Part shown: positions 1 to 12,052 of the stretch, piece by piece
How positions within the stretch are numbered: position 1 is the first letter of the stretch
Layout of the letters: the number at the start of each line of letters is the position of its first letter
NCBI GenBank assembly: GCA_900155495.1
Contig: FTLJ01000235.1
Location: 1-39,580, forward strand
From: Porogramme epimiltina
Taxonomy: Eukaryota > Basidiomycota > Agaricomycetes > Polyporales > Polyporaceae
DNA length: 39,580 nt
Reading direction: 5' to 3'
Translations under genes and position numbers: made by a program
Notes under the pieces: generated by a model
Database searches by the model: none
What the model was told of the DNA's origin: nothing
What the model saw: the letters and a program-made list of their open reading frames with translations, nothing else

Positions 1-938
1 GGAGGGAAGAGGCAGAGGCCGCGTGCGCGAGGGCGAGGGGCGAGGTGGAGGGCGTGGCGGCACTCCCAGAGAGGCAGGCAGCGAGGCTGGTTCGCGTTGC
101 CCCCCGGGACCGTAGGGAGCCGTAACGACAGAACGCGTCTTCCGAGCGGCCGCCTCGCTTCGTGTCCCCCATTTGACCCTCTCGGCCCGCCCCGCTTTCA
201 ATATTGCTCATGCGCTCCACTCTACGCCGTTCAGCCCTCCGACTCCGCCCAGCACCTGCCTCCCCGCCACGTCCCATCCCCAGACAGCTGCCATCCCCGG
301 TGACGCCCTCTCCCGCGACACGCACCGACGCCGCCGGCTCTCGCGTCCACCACTCGGCGCTGCCACGCTCCCCGGATGTATTTCTCGTCCAGGCCATCCA
401 GCCCCACACGGCACAAGCGCACCCAAGCCGTTGCTGATCATCACCTTCCTCGCACCATTTTCCGCCCATCATCAGGGCTTCTTCCAGCCCGCCACACTCC
501 CTAATACATTCCACGGAAGCCGCCGGAGCTTGCACCTCGAGCACGGACTCGGTCCACGCTCCATCCATCATCCTCGTCAACGCACCATCGTGTGCAGACA
601 AAACTTATTAGCCGTTCCAAAAGAGCGGGAGGGGCGACTCGTCGTACTAACAACAGCGGTCTACAAAACACTCGGTCTCAAAAGAGCGATGCGGGAAGCG
701 TGCGGCGTGCCCAAGGCACGCGCCGGGGAGCCAAGGAGGAGGTAACACGAGCGGGAAGGGGGGGGGAAGGTCAAACTATCATCGATGCACCTGGTAATCA
801 AACGGGTTATAGTAGCATATCATCCGAATTGGGAGTCCACCAGCAGTGGGGGAACGAACGTGAGCGGGGCACACTGGGTATACCGAAATGTGGAAGCCAT
901 TTTCAACGACGCCGCCGTCAGCCAGCACCAGCAGCACA
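1..938. other. gene-free left edge, no supported gene
   Basis: This stretch lies downstream of the septin stop codon. It is GC-rich, with long pyrimidine-rich runs on the plus strand. The open frames in it (for example 173-745 plus) have Arg/Pro/Ser-rich compositions typical of chance translation of GC-rich DNA, carry no motif I know, and the longest run into the 3' end of the septin gene. The left end may be the upstream region of a minus-strand gene whose coding part lies outside the window, but no start codon supports this. Confidence 0.5.
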
Positions 939-2513
939 TCACTCGCGGAACTCCGACTGCGAGCCCTGCGCCGCGAGCCGGCTCTCCAGGTTCCTATCGC
1001 GCGTCAAGCATTCCATCAGCGACCAGCGTGTCTCACTGAGACCGTCAATAAGGTACTCACCGGAGCGACTCTTCCTTTGCCAGCAGCTCCTGCCTCTTCT
1101 CGTTGATCTCGCGCTGCACACGGAGCTCGATCTCGCGCAGCTATCGCCGTTCCGCGTCAGACATCTGATGTCGACTTGCAAAACATGTACGCGACGTACC
1201 TTCTCCTCCTCCCGGCGGAGCTGCTCCTCCTTGAGACGCACGCTCTGGCTCGCGAGCTCCTCGGGGAGGATCGACGAGTCCTGGGTATCGGAGTGCACGG
1301 TCCGGGAGAGCTTCTCGGTACGGTATGTCTCGTAAAGCACGTCGTGAGTCAGGGCCTTCAGGTCAGCGAGATGCGTGCTGTGAGAGACCGGTCAGCGTCT
1401 ACGCAGCATCAACGTCATTCGCTGCGCGTACTTGAGAAGAGCGCCCCGCAGGCGGCTGAAGTCGCAGTGCTTCGGGTTGTCGACCTCGGCAATACCCCAG
1501 GGGTAGATCCTGGCACGGACGGGCTGCCCGTCGATCTCAATCTCCTCCTCGGAGCCGATGATGGAGAACGGCATCATCGCCTTTAGTGGCAAGTCAGTAC
1601 CAAGAGTAAAGGACATGTATATAATCACGTACACGGAGCTCGCTGTTGTCCTGAATCGTCTCCTCATCATCCTCCTCGATGTCGTAGGGGAAGTTGTACA
1701 CGGGGATGTCGTAGTACTCAATGTCCTCCATAACGCGCTTCTTGAAGCCGCGGAGCTCGCTGGGGGTGAGCGAGTCGGCCTTGCCGATGACCGGGATGAC
1801 ATTGACGCGGGGGGAAAGGCGGCGCATAAGCTCGATGTCCATCTCCCGCAGAGAATGGCCGGTAGGCGGGATGAAGTACAGGAGCGCGTGCACCCGGTTG
1901 TCGCGGAAACGCGGGTTACGCTTGATACGGGACTCCTCGGCGAGAATATCGTCGTACTGGCGCTCGAGGTGACCAACGATCTCCTGGAAGCTGGTGCGGG
2001 GGGAGCTAATGAGGCCCGGAATGCCAAAGAGGGAAGGAGGCTAAACATACGCGAACTCGTTGTCGATGTTGTCACCAAAGCCAGGGGTATCAACAATGGT
2101 CAAGGCGATGCGGACACCGTCCTCCTCGAGCTCTGGGGTGGAGATGAGGGAGGCGCACATGAAGGTGAGGCCATGGACACGCACCGACGTTGACGGGCTT
2201 GATGCGGATGCCCTCCTCAACATGAGCCGTCTCGGGGCTGTCGCACACCTTGTGCGCCAACACCTCGGACTCACACAGGGTGTTCACGAACGTCGTGCGG
2301 CCGGTGCCAGAAGCACCTGGTTACGAGACACGTCGTCAGCATTCGGGGGATGTGGGCGACACGGACGCGGGAGCGCGAGCGAGGGCGCAGCGGAAGCACC
2401 CATACGCGTTGGCAGGTCCGTGCGCAAACAACCAAGAGCTCACCGACGACCATGACGGTGAACTGGACACCCTTCTTGACCTTGTTTCCCCTGCGTCTAC
2501 CGGCGAACGACAT
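939..2513 (-). CDS. CDC11: septin, Cdc11 type
   Basis: GTP-binding cytoskeletal protein that assembles with other septins into filaments and rings at sites of division and polarised growth. Eight exons, 5' to 3': 2513-2444, 2316-2185, 2132-2051, 1990-1633, 1580-1432, 1377-1200, 1140-1061, 993-939, giving 367 residues. Visible are the basic N-terminal stretch, the P-loop GASGTGRT (residues 24-31), DTPG (82-85), GKAD (164-167), and a C-terminal Glu/Arg/Lys-rich coiled coil from about residue 300. The P-loop has Arg where most GTPases have Lys, and the following motif reads FVNTLC; both are features of the Cdc11 subgroup rather than Cdc3, Cdc10 or Cdc12. The first intron (127 bp) is longer than the others and interrupts the P-loop codons. 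The gene is divergent from MSH1, with 278 bp between start codons. The last short exon is the least certain part. Confidence 0.93.
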
Positions 2514-2791
2514 GATGTGAAGAAGCGGGCGTGAATGAGGAGGATATGGGACGGGACTGTGGGGGACGAGCTCGACGACGGCGACCGCTTTTTCGTCGTG
2601 GAACACGAAGGCAGGCAAGTTCGGTCGCTGGCGCCTTCAAACTCCGCCAACCTGGGCGCCTCTCCCCCGCGGGACCCTCCTTCCTCTTTGGCGCCCGCGA
2701 CGCGGTCATAATTCCCTGCAGCCACAGCAAGCCTGGGCGGGGACGCAAACGGACTTCGTGCCCCATTCCCCTCCCTCCTCCCCTTCCCTGC
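2514..2791. promoter_or_regulatory. shared 5' region of septin and MSH1
   Basis: These 278 bp separate the start codons of the divergent septin and MSH1 genes and must contain both promoters and 5' leaders. The plus strand near MSH1 is rich in C and T (around 2760-2790), a common look of fungal leaders. I see no clear TATA box. Confidence 0.6.
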
Positions 2792-5700
2792 ATGCTCACC
2801 TCCCCCGCCGTCTCCGCCGCATGCTGCACTAGGAGGGCGCTCTCGCTGCATTTTGCCAGGAATTTCGCCGCGTCGACGCCCCGGCCCAAGCCCGCCGCCG
2901 CGTTCGCGGAGGGAGGGCGCGCGAAGCCAGGGCGACCCCGCGTTACGAAGAAGAGATATGAAGAGCTTCCGGTGGCTATTGTCCCCGATGATGATGCTGG
3001 CGCGGCTTCTAGGGAGGAATGTTCCGGTGGCCATAGGGAGCCTATAGTCACAGATGAGACGTCCCCTGCTTCTATGTGTACGCCCACTGCTGTTCTCGTC
3101 GGACAATGCACGCACCTTCTAACTCCTACACATTCGGGTGTGACGCGTCGTATCAGCGAAGGGAACGCGTTCTACCCCTTTAGAAAGTACGAGCGACGGC
3201 TTGGAACCCTCCGCCGACGTGAGCACCGCCGTGCCCTCGCTCAAAAGGCGGGGACGGCCTCGAAAAAAAGCAGTAGATGAAGTCGGCACGGAGGCGTCTG
3301 AGCCTGCGACCGAGGTGGTCCTGGTGGCTTCCCCTGACCCCACCGCCCCCGTTAAGCGTAAAAGACGGAGTCGGAAAGCCGACACAGGTCCACAAGTTAT
3401 TGAAGGTGCGTCCATTATAGGCTGTGTACCTTAACCTGGACTGACAGCGGTTTCACAGCGGAACCTGAGCTTATTGGTCCAAAAACCCCTCTCGCTAGAG
3501 AAATATTAGAGAACCTCAAAAGGTATCCCCATTGTATCTTGCTTACGCGCGTGGGTCAGTTCTATGAGGTTAGTTCGCGTCCAAGACCGCCCGAGTGAAT
3601 CATACTTACTTGCCTATTTTAGTCTTACTTTGACCAGGCTGCGGAGGTTTCCAGGCTACTCAATATCAAGCTCGCGAAAAAGTCCTGGAATGGAGAGCGC
3701 GTTCTTATGGCGGGCTTCCCTATCATGCACCTCAACAAGTATCTCAAAGTCCTTGTCCAGGATAACAACCGTTTCGTCGCGCTGTGCGAAGAGTTCCCCC
3801 GAGACCTCGCTCTTGGCTCCAAAGGTGGATTCGACCGGCGCGTTGTCCGAATTATCACCCCGGGGACTCTCATCGACGAGCCGTTCCTGAACCCTTTTGA
3901 GAACAACTTCTTGCTTTCCGTGGTACCACAACAAAACGGAAGACCCAATGATCTGGAAGGGGGTGGTGCATCTGTGGGGCTTGCTTGGATCGATGTGTCC
4001 ACAGGGGAATTCTTCACCAAGAATATACCTACCGCGGCTCTTAAAGATGAGTTAGTACGGATCAGTCCCAAGGAGGTGGTCCTAGACCAACAATGTGACG
4101 ATGAAGAGACATCCGCTGTACGAAAGACAGTCGTGGAAGAGGGATACTTCGTCTCCCATGCAACCCGCCCGAGCGAACCATCCCACGAGCTGCCCCAAAC
4201 CCCCGCAGATGCACACCCGGACGACGTCACAGCTCAAGTCAACGTATCCCATGTCCTCCCCTCGCGACTGACCAGCGCCGAAGGAGAAGCGATCGAGCTT
4301 CTCACCGCGTACATGCACACTAACCTCATGGACCACATGCCTCTTCTCAACGCGCCCAACACTGAGTCATCCAACTCGCGTATGCAGATTGATTCGCACA
4401 CCGCCAAGGCGCTAGAAATTCGTGAAAGCTTGCGGGAAGGGGGCACTACCGGGAGCTTGCTCAGCGTCATAAAGCGAACGGTCACCACCAGTGGAACACG
4501 TCTTCTCTCTCGTTGGCTATGTGAGTGAACTGCTCCATGGACTACTCGGGCTCGCTCATCATGTCGTATACAGGTGCTCCGAGTACATCGGTCACAGAGA
4601 TTAACGCTCGCCAGTCACTCGTAGCATTCTTCAATGCGCGACCATTCTTGCGTCAGGATCTCTCGCAGTACCTCCTGGACTCCGAAGACACGAGCAGGAT
4701 TGTCCAGAAGCTCCTGCTTGGGCGGGGCTCGTTCCCCGACCTCACCGCCATCTGCTCCACGATTGACACGTGGAAGGCGATCAAAGACAGGATCCTTATG
4801 GAGAAGCAGGTGGTGGATGGTCGTGAGGAAGGATATGTGGACGAGACTGAGTGGACCAGTATCCATGCTCTGATGGACAGGATGGCCGACTTAGAATGGT
4901 TGGCCAACCGTATTCGCTCGTCTCTAGTCCTACGAGAGGGGAACCTGGCGGAGGGTGAGGCGTTTCAGGAAGACTTGTCTCCAGCAAGTGTAGCACCCGC
5001 CGCCGTGCGGGACTACAGGAGCCCGCTTGGGCTCACAGACTGGACAATCAAACCAGAGTAAGACGCACTATACATTCTTACATCATATACTGATCGTACT
5101 CTAGATTCTCGGAACACCTGTCGAACCTCCATGAAACTCTCAAAACTCTTCTAGCGAAGCGGGATGCCCTTGAACGACGGCTGCAGGGAGCATTCCGTAA
5201 GTCTCGGCAGGTCCACTGCCCCGAACCACCACTTACAGTGACCTCAGATGTGCCTTCCTTGACCTTGCGTGTTGCCCCGGGCATCGGCATCCATGTACAC
5301 GTGTCGCGTAAAAAGGAAGCCGCACGCCTCAAAGAGGATAAGGATTTCGTCTCGTTGACGGAATCCGGGACCACGTGCACGTTCTTCTCTAAGGTGTGGA
5401 CGAACAGTCCTCTCGTTGGCGAACACGCTTCCTGATGGCTCCATGATACTCTCACAGGACTGGTCCAAGCTTGCGGCACAGATCAGTGACACTGCGCTCT
5501 CTATCAGCGCCGCAGAGAAAAAAGCGTTCGATCAGCTACGCGATGAGGTGGGCCACTACGGATATAGCCCATTAGTTTCGACTGACGTCTTCGACAGGTG
5601 GTAGCCCAGTCCACGAACCTGAGACGTAATGCTCGCATCGTTGATGAGCTCGACGTCACTCTCGGCTTTGCCACCCTCGCGGCGGAGATGAACTTTGTGC

Positions 5701-6699
5701 GCCCCGTGGTGACCGAGGGGTATGTGCCCAACTTCCTCGCAAGATACATCCGATCATACTAACCCGCCACCTGCAGGACCGATTATCACGTCGTCAACGG
5801 CCGCCACCCGGCCGTCGAGCTGGGACTGCTCACGGCGGGACGGAGCTTCACCCCGAATACGGTCTCCTTCACGCCCGACGCGCGCCTCCACGTCATCACA
5901 GGCCCGAACATGGCGGGCAAGTCGACGCTGCTCCGGCAGACGGCACTGATTGCGATCCTCGCGCAGACGGGCGCGTTCGTCCCCGCGGACGAGGCGCGCG
6001 TTGGCGTCGTGGACCGCGTGTTCTCGCGTGTGGGTGCGAAAGACGACTTGTTCCGCGACAGGAGCACGTTCATGGTCGAGATGCTCGAGGCGGGCGAGAT
6101 CTTGAGGAGAGCGACGCCGAACAGCTTGGTGCGTGGGACATTTGTTGCCCCTTGTGTTTGGGGTACACTAATCGGAATGTGCGGTTTAGGTGATCATGGA
6201 TGAAGTGGGACGCGGGACGACTGTGGACGACGGGTTGGCAATCGCATTCGCGGCTGTACATCATCTCTTGACGATGAATGGCTGTCGGGCGATGTTCGCC
6301 ACTCACTTCCATGAGCTCGCGGACATGCTTGGTTACGATGCAGAGTCTAAAAAGGGACAGGGGCCGTTCTCGGACGTTACTTTCTTCTGCACAGACGTTG
6401 ACGAAGTCGAGGTACGTTGCGAATTCAATGACGCTGGAATGGACGCGTTGCGATGCTCAACCTCTTCGCGAACCCAGGGTGGCTACTTCGCCTATTCCCA
6501 CCGCTTGAAACCTGGACTGAACCGGGATAGCCACGGACTCAAGGTCGCACAGATCGCGGGCATGCCGGACTCTGCTGTGGAGGTTGCTCGTTCTGCGTTG
6601 TCGTGGCTTAAAAGTCGCGCGGCGGAACAAGGAGGACGTAGGGCAGACCTGAGGGCACTCGGGCAAGCACTGTCGTTACGAACAAGCTCTAGTGAATAG
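2792..6699 (+). CDS. MSH1: mitochondrial DNA mismatch repair protein MSH1 (MutS family)
   Basis: ATPase that recognises mismatches and maintains mitochondrial DNA. Twelve exons: 2792-3077, 3157-3405, 3459-3568, 3623-4520, 4574-5057, 5105-5196, 5239-5393, 5458-5547, 5598-5719, 5777-6128, 6190-6411, 6478-6699; 1093 residues. The N-terminus is Arg/Ser/Ala-rich with few acids, as in a mitochondrial presequence, followed by a basic linker containing KRRGRPRKK. The mismatch-binding Phe-Tyr-Glu is at 213-215. Walker [10 protein letters not shown] is at 871-879 and Walker B has D950/E951, followed by GRGTTVDDG and the ATHFHE motif. The SGFPLF-like motif reads AGFPIM, and the [11 protein letters not shown] stretch resembles yeast Msh1, which separates it from nuclear MSH2/3/6. 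One acceptor (5238 or 5247) is ambiguous by nine bases. The protein is somewhat longer than yeast Msh1, mainly at the N-terminus. Confidence 0.95.
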
Positions 6700-7113
6700 A
6701 AGCCTTCTAACTAATAAGTCTAACGCTTAGTCTAGAGATCTTGTATATCTGTCGGTCTATGTCTAGTATTAATTTAGAGCGTATACTTGAGAGGAATTTA
6801 ATCCCAAACACGAAGTCTGTGCGAATTTGAGGTCTGTGCAGGCATTCCCTCTTCCTTGGTGACCGTAGCTAGCACTGCTGGAGTTGCTGGTTGCTGGAAT
6901 AGAAAATGTAACGTAGGCTATACGCGGCCGATGACGACGTCGGACGGCCCGGCACTCGCCGAGCACCCATTTGATTGGACCCAGCGCCCGGCCCGTGGAT
7001 GTTGTGGCAAATCTTTCCCTCAACCTCCCAATAACCCCTTCAAGTCCGACGGTTCAAACGGTACGTCGATTTGTCGCTGCGCAGTGAGAACACTCACAAA
7101 TCTACCGCCACAG
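6700..7113. promoter_or_regulatory. intergenic region with a probable 5'UTR intron
   Basis: This region holds the 3' end of MSH1 and the promoter of the next plus-strand gene. A good intron (GTACGT donor at 7061, CCACAG acceptor ending at 7113) ends immediately before the ATG at 7114, so the leader is probably spliced. No further gene is visible. Confidence 0.55.
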
Positions 7114-8546
7114 ATGAACCCCTTCGCTCGTGCTCATCTCCAACTCCGAAGGAGCTTTGCAACTTCACCTCAATGCTGGCAACTCCCTCAGTCATCCAGA
7201 CATCCCGCGTTCGTGTTTAGGCGCAACTTCTCTGAAAAGCCACGCAGCCCGTCCGCTGAGTCGCCCAAGCCCAAGCCAAAGGCCTCGACGCCCCTCAGGC
7301 GCACGGCCTCCGCGTCCCTCCCCATTCGTTCCACCAAGACCCCCACGCGGAGCGACATTCACCCCGTGTTCACGTATGCCACCGCTGAGCGGTATATCAT
7401 GCCGAACCTGCGCAAGACCCTGCCTCAAGAGTCCATCCTGCTGCACGATGCGTGGTGGGTGCCCAAGTGGACAGACAAAACGTGTGGAAAGGAAGGGGAG
7501 GTTTTTGTGTTCAGCAACGGGAGCTTTGTATGCTGGGGCTTGGGTGAAGACGAGGCAATGAGGTTCGCGAAGGAGGTCCTTTCCAAGTCGAGGGTCGAGG
7601 TCGCGCGGTTGAAGGAACCTGAGTCGGAGGACCTGGAATTCGTCACGGATCCTGCGGAGTGAGTGTTACGCTTGTCCGTCCCGCGTATAGGTCCTTACTG
7701 TCTGTCCAGAGCCACGCGATTACAGGGAGACCTGATCATACTTGGCCAGACACCAGCGCTCAGCAGCGAGGACTCTATGCCCGCGAACTTACCCCCTTCC
7801 ACACTTCCCCGAGACACGCTGCTAGTGCGGTATGCTTATTCACAAGCTCTGTCTCGGTCTACTGCTCTCTCGGGTTTGGAAACATCTCTAGAGAACTACC
7901 TGTCTTCAGTTGCATTGCTCCCTCGCGCATTGCAGAGGACTGGCAAGCCTGGTCTGGGAAGAAGGGCGTTGGTCATGAAGCTTGGAGAGCTCCTTCGCTT
8001 CCGTCAAGGTCTTAACCTCAATCGTGAAAACTTCTCAGACACGCCAGACTTTTACTGGTCTGAACCTGTGCTCGAGGGTAAGAAGACCGACTTTTCAACC
8101 CCCCCCCCAGATGGCTCACTTTTCTCCACAGATTACTTCAATTCTCTCAGCAATGCGCTAGAGATGAGAGCACGAATCCGGTCCGTCAACGACAAAATCA
8201 CATACGCAGCGGAGGTGAGCAGTCATGACAGAACCAGTTGACCATAGGCTAACGCACGCGCGATAGATGCAATCTGTTCTCAGAGAATTGCTTACCGAGG
8301 TCAGCAGCGCGCTCATGATTCTTGCCTAACTGTCGACTAACAAAAGGACCAACAGACATCCGCGCATCGCATGGAACTCATTATCATAGCCCTCATTGCT
8401 GTCGAAGTCGTCATTGTAGGTGGTAAATTTCCCACGTTGAATCACAGAAGCTAACTATGCCGCAGTGCTTGATTCGCGACGGCCCGGAACTGTGGCATAT
8501 GGTATTCGGTGAAGACGAGAACGCGGAGAAGGCGAAGTCTGCGTAG
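7114..8546 (+). CDS. RMND1: RMND1/MRX10-like DUF155 mitochondrial inner-membrane protein
   Basis: Member of the DUF155 (RMD1/RMND1) family. The mitochondrial members (human RMND1, yeast Mrx10) are inner-membrane proteins linked to mitochondrial translation. Six exons: 7114-7658, 7710-8077, 8132-8214, 8267-8299, 8347-8415, 8466-8546; 392 residues. The first 60 residues are rich in Arg, Ser and aromatic residues and lack acids, as a presequence should. Family motifs seen are ILLHDAWWVPKW, EVFVFSNGSFVCWG, the LSRSTALSGLE block, KLGELLRFRQGLNLN, and DTPDFYWSEP. A single hydrophobic segment near the C-terminus (LIIIALIAVEVVI) is the expected membrane anchor. The ATG at 7114 follows an intron acceptor directly; an in-frame upstream extension looks non-coding. 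The gene is convergent with the aconitase gene, with 277 bp between stop codons. Confidence 0.9.
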
Positions 8547-8823
8547 TTATACAGCGTCCACACACACCCCGTTAGAGCACCCTCTACTCCACCTCACTGC
8601 TCATACCCCCTCCTCTCACACGTTTGGTTTTAATCTCGACCAAACATCTTCGCATCATAATACTCGCACTCATCGTCGCATACTCACCGCACCACTCAAT
8701 GTAGTAACTTATCCTCCATATACTCGATGTAGCACTCATAGATCATACAGTAAATACTTTTAAAATCGGAGTTGGATACCCGAACTCCACCAAGTGCAGC
8801 CGATCGTACAGCCCACCAAAAAC
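8547..8823. other. convergent 3' intergenic region
   Basis: This short, AT-richer stretch lies between the stop codons of the RMND1-like gene and the aconitase gene. It should hold both 3' untranslated regions. No gene or repeat is seen. Confidence 0.5.
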
Positions 8824-11800
8824 CTAGCTCGTGCCCGCCGTGATCTGGGCGCGGATGTGGTTCAGCGCAGAACCCGCGAGGAACCACTTGATCTGGTCGG
8901 TGGACATCGTGTGCCGCACGGGCACCTCGAACGTCTCGCCGCTCCGACGCGTGACACGCAGGTGGATGGTGGCGCCAGGCTTGCCCGCGAGAAGATCTGC
9001 CAGCCCGAGTGTCTCAACGACGTCGCCGGCGCCGATGCGGCCGTAGTCAGCCTTGTCAGCGAACCAGAGTGGGAGGACGCCTTGTTTCTGTGGGGGACAA
9101 GCGTAAGCAGGGGCACGGAGAGAACAGGACGCAATAGTACCTTCAAGTTGGTCTCGTGGATACGCGCGAAAGAGCGGGCGACGATCATAGCGCACCCTGG
9201 AATTCGCGGGTCAGCGGCATGCGGGAGGGGCACATGGAATGACATACCGTAGAACCGAGGCTGCAGCGCCGCGTGTTCGCGGGCACTGCCCTCCCCGTAG
9301 TTCTCGTCCACAATGATAGCCCAAGGCTGGTTCCGGGCCTTGAAGCGCTTGGCTACGGCGGGGATTGTGTCCGTTTCGGACTGTGAAGGCTCGTGCTCAT
9401 GGTCAAAGGCGACATTGACCTCTCCGCCCTCGTCATTTACCGCCTAGGAGTGGGTTAGACGCGGGGACAGACCACAAATAGATGATCACGAACAGTAATG
9501 ACTGTGAAGGACGTTTAGTGGCAGTAAAACTTCCAGTGGGGCGGAGTACTTACGTAGGTTCTCGGAGATGTTGGTCAAGTGGCCCTTGTACTTGAGCCAT
9601 GGACCCTGCAGATAACTATTCAAGCCGATGGACGGGGCTCGTATGCGGAGATGGGTACGTACGGCGGCGGAGATGTGGTCCGTTGTGCACTTGCCCCGCA
9701 CACGCATAAGCACCTTCAGCGCCGGGAGCTCCATGCCCCGAGCGTTCCCTGACCCCTCACCGAAATGGCTCGTGAACGGCTCGAGGATCTCGAGCCGCTG
9801 GGAGTCGGGATGGATGATCACCTCCGTCTCGGGCTGCGGCGCGGGCATCGGCGCGGGGTAATACCGCGTCTCGCCAGGGGTGAAGCCCGCCTCGGGCAGG
9901 TCCTGGCCACGCGGGGGCGTGAAGCGGAAGGACTCGCCCGTGGGGAGGGGGATCGAGTCCGTCATAGGGTTAAATGAGAGCCTGCCGGAGAACGCCATTG
10001 CGGTCACGACGGTGGGCGAGGCGAGGAAGTTCATCGTGAGCCGGTTCCCGTCGTTGCGAGACTTGAAGTTACGGTTGAACGACGTCAGGATGGCTGTATC
10101 GCGTTGCCGTTGAGAGTCGTGGACGTTTATATTGGGTTTCTAACGCTTACCATTCTCTTCACCTTGCTTCTCCTCACGCTTCCACTAGACCCAAAGTCAG
10201 ATTTGGACAATACAATGGACATATGCCTTACCTGACCAATGCACGGTCCGCAAGCGTTAGCAAGGACAGTTGCTCCGACATCCTCAAGCTGGCTCGTAAT
10301 TTGATCGCGCTCGATAGTCGCGCGAATCTGCTCAGAGCCCGGAGTGCACAGGAAAGGAACTTGGGTCTTGAGTCCTGCTTGCTTTGCTTGCCGAGCTAGA
10401 TCTGCGACGCTCGTCATGTCTTCATAAGAACTGTTTGTGCATGAACCGATGAGGGCCGCCGAGAGCTCGTCCTTCCACCCCTGGTCCTTCACAAATGAAC
10501 CGAACTTCGAAAGTGGGGTAGCCAGATCAGGGGTGAACGGTCCGTTGATGGTGGGCTCAAGCTCCGAGAGGTTCTATCGCATTCAAGTATGAGTTATGAT
10601 GCCACTGCGGCCGGGTCGAGGTCGAAGCACTTACAATCTCGATAACCTCGTCATACTCCGCACCCTCGTCAGGAGCGAGGTAGCCGCTCGCCGCAGCTTT
10701 GTCGGCAGCATGTGCCACGGGTGTACGACCAGTAGCTTGGAGGTACGCACGCATACGAGGGGTATACGGGAATGTAGAGGTAGTAGCACCGACCTCTGCA
10801 CCCATGTTCGCCATGGTTGCCAGACCTAGAAAGAGCCAATTTGAGCACCACTCCGGGAAAGTGTGCAGGGTACAATTCGCACCTGTGCATGACTGATTGA
10901 ATACCCCAGGACCGAAGTATTCTAGGATAGAACCCGTCCCTCCCTAGGTTATGATTGTTTACTAGGCAGTTCATGAATAACAACAATGGAAATACCCACC
11001 CTGACCGTCAGCTTCCCGGCCACGTGAAGGATCAGGTCCTTGGGTGTTGCCCATCCATTCATTTCACCGGTCAAATGGATGCCTACAAGATATGAGAAGC
11101 GTCTTCGACCCAATTTAATGATGAGACACTCACCAATGATCTTGGGGGCCTTCAGCTCCCATGGTGTACCCGTGAGGGCATCAACTGCGTCCGCACCGCC
11201 GACACCGATTGCAAGCATACCCAACCCACCAGCATTGGGAGTATGAGAATCTGCGTAATAGTGAATCTCTCAAGAGCATCCGCCGTAGGAGGGTCATGCG
11301 TACCAGTGCCAAGCCTACCAACCGTCAGCAAGAGAGTCTGAACACAGGGTAAACATTTAAACTCACATGAGCATACCCGGCGCTGCATAGTTCTCAAGTA
11401 CAATCTGGTGGATGATACCAGAGCCAGGCTTCCAGAACTCAATGCCATACTTGCGTCCCGCGCTCTCCAGGAAGTCGAAGACTTCTTGGTTAGTCACAAT
11501 AGACCTCTTAGAAAGGTATGATGTTGCATTAGCGTAACAGCGTATAAGGATTATGAGGTGACGCACCTGGAGATCCTTTTCAGCACCCTGTGATGCCTGA
11601 ATGAGATGGTCACAGTGAATGCTCGCAGGAACTGCACATCTTGACATCCCTGCGCTCATGAACTGCAGCCTAGAGGCATACTCATGACTTAACATGTACC
11701 AAGCGAGAATGTCATGAACGTACAATGCCATTTGCGCAGAAGCGTCCTGCATAGCTACCCTCTCTGGACTGAGTTGCAGATACGTCTCCCCACGCTGAAT

Positions 11801-12052
11801 CCCATCGGCAATAGTCCGTTCGGGCTCGTAGACGTGACTGTACAGAATCTTCTCCGCGAGCGTGAGAGGTCTATTGCCAAGTATCTTGCGAACCGTCGAA
11901 AGGTTTTGGAGGAGCTTCTGGTAAGGAGGCGTGATAGAGGTACAGTCCTTCTCGGGGAGAGGGGCGTGGGTGGCAAACGGACGAGGCTGCCCAGATATGT
12001 TGCCGCGGAGAGTGCGTGCGAGCACCCTTGGGGAGATGGTAGAGGGGCGCAT
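8824..12052 (-). CDS. ACO2: mitochondrial aconitase, Aco2-like
   Basis: [4Fe-4S] hydro-lyase of the mitochondrial matrix, acting on citrate/isocitrate or, for some fungal Aco2 enzymes, on homocitrate in lysine synthesis. Sixteen exons, 5' to 3': 12052-11724, 11669-11567, 11506-11367, 11314-11304, 11250-11134, 11082-11000, 10943-10883, 10825-10635, 10573-10232, 10184-10151, 10093-9663, 9605-9554, 9501-9494, 9443-9248, 9196-9141, 9087-8824; 805 residues. The N-terminus ([18 protein letters not shown]) is a presequence. Iron-sulfur ligands are C390 in [11 protein letters not shown] and C453/C456 in [41 protein letters not shown] and [13 protein letters not shown] are present. Two exons are only 11 and 8 nt long, yet the joined frame restores GTDSHTPN and a LIxAVND stretch. 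Assignment to Aco2 rather than Aco1 is by overall impression and is less certain than the enzyme family. Confidence 0.9.

Noticed and set aside
173..745. Plus-strand open frame of 190 codons near the left edge
   Set aside because: Composition is that of translated GC/pyrimidine-rich DNA, with many Pro, His, Ser and Arg. No motif, no plausible splice partner.
1558..2193. Plus-strand open frame of 211 codons over the septin gene
   Set aside because: It is antisense to the septin exons, which have clear family motifs and splice sites; the frame stays open because of the GC-rich codon use on the other strand and its translation has no known motif.
2336..3115. Minus-strand open frame of 259 codons across the septin/MSH1 promoter
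   Set aside because: It covers the septin first exon in the wrong frame, its 127-bp intron and the MSH1 presequence on the opposite strand. Its Arg/Ser/Pro-rich translation looks random.
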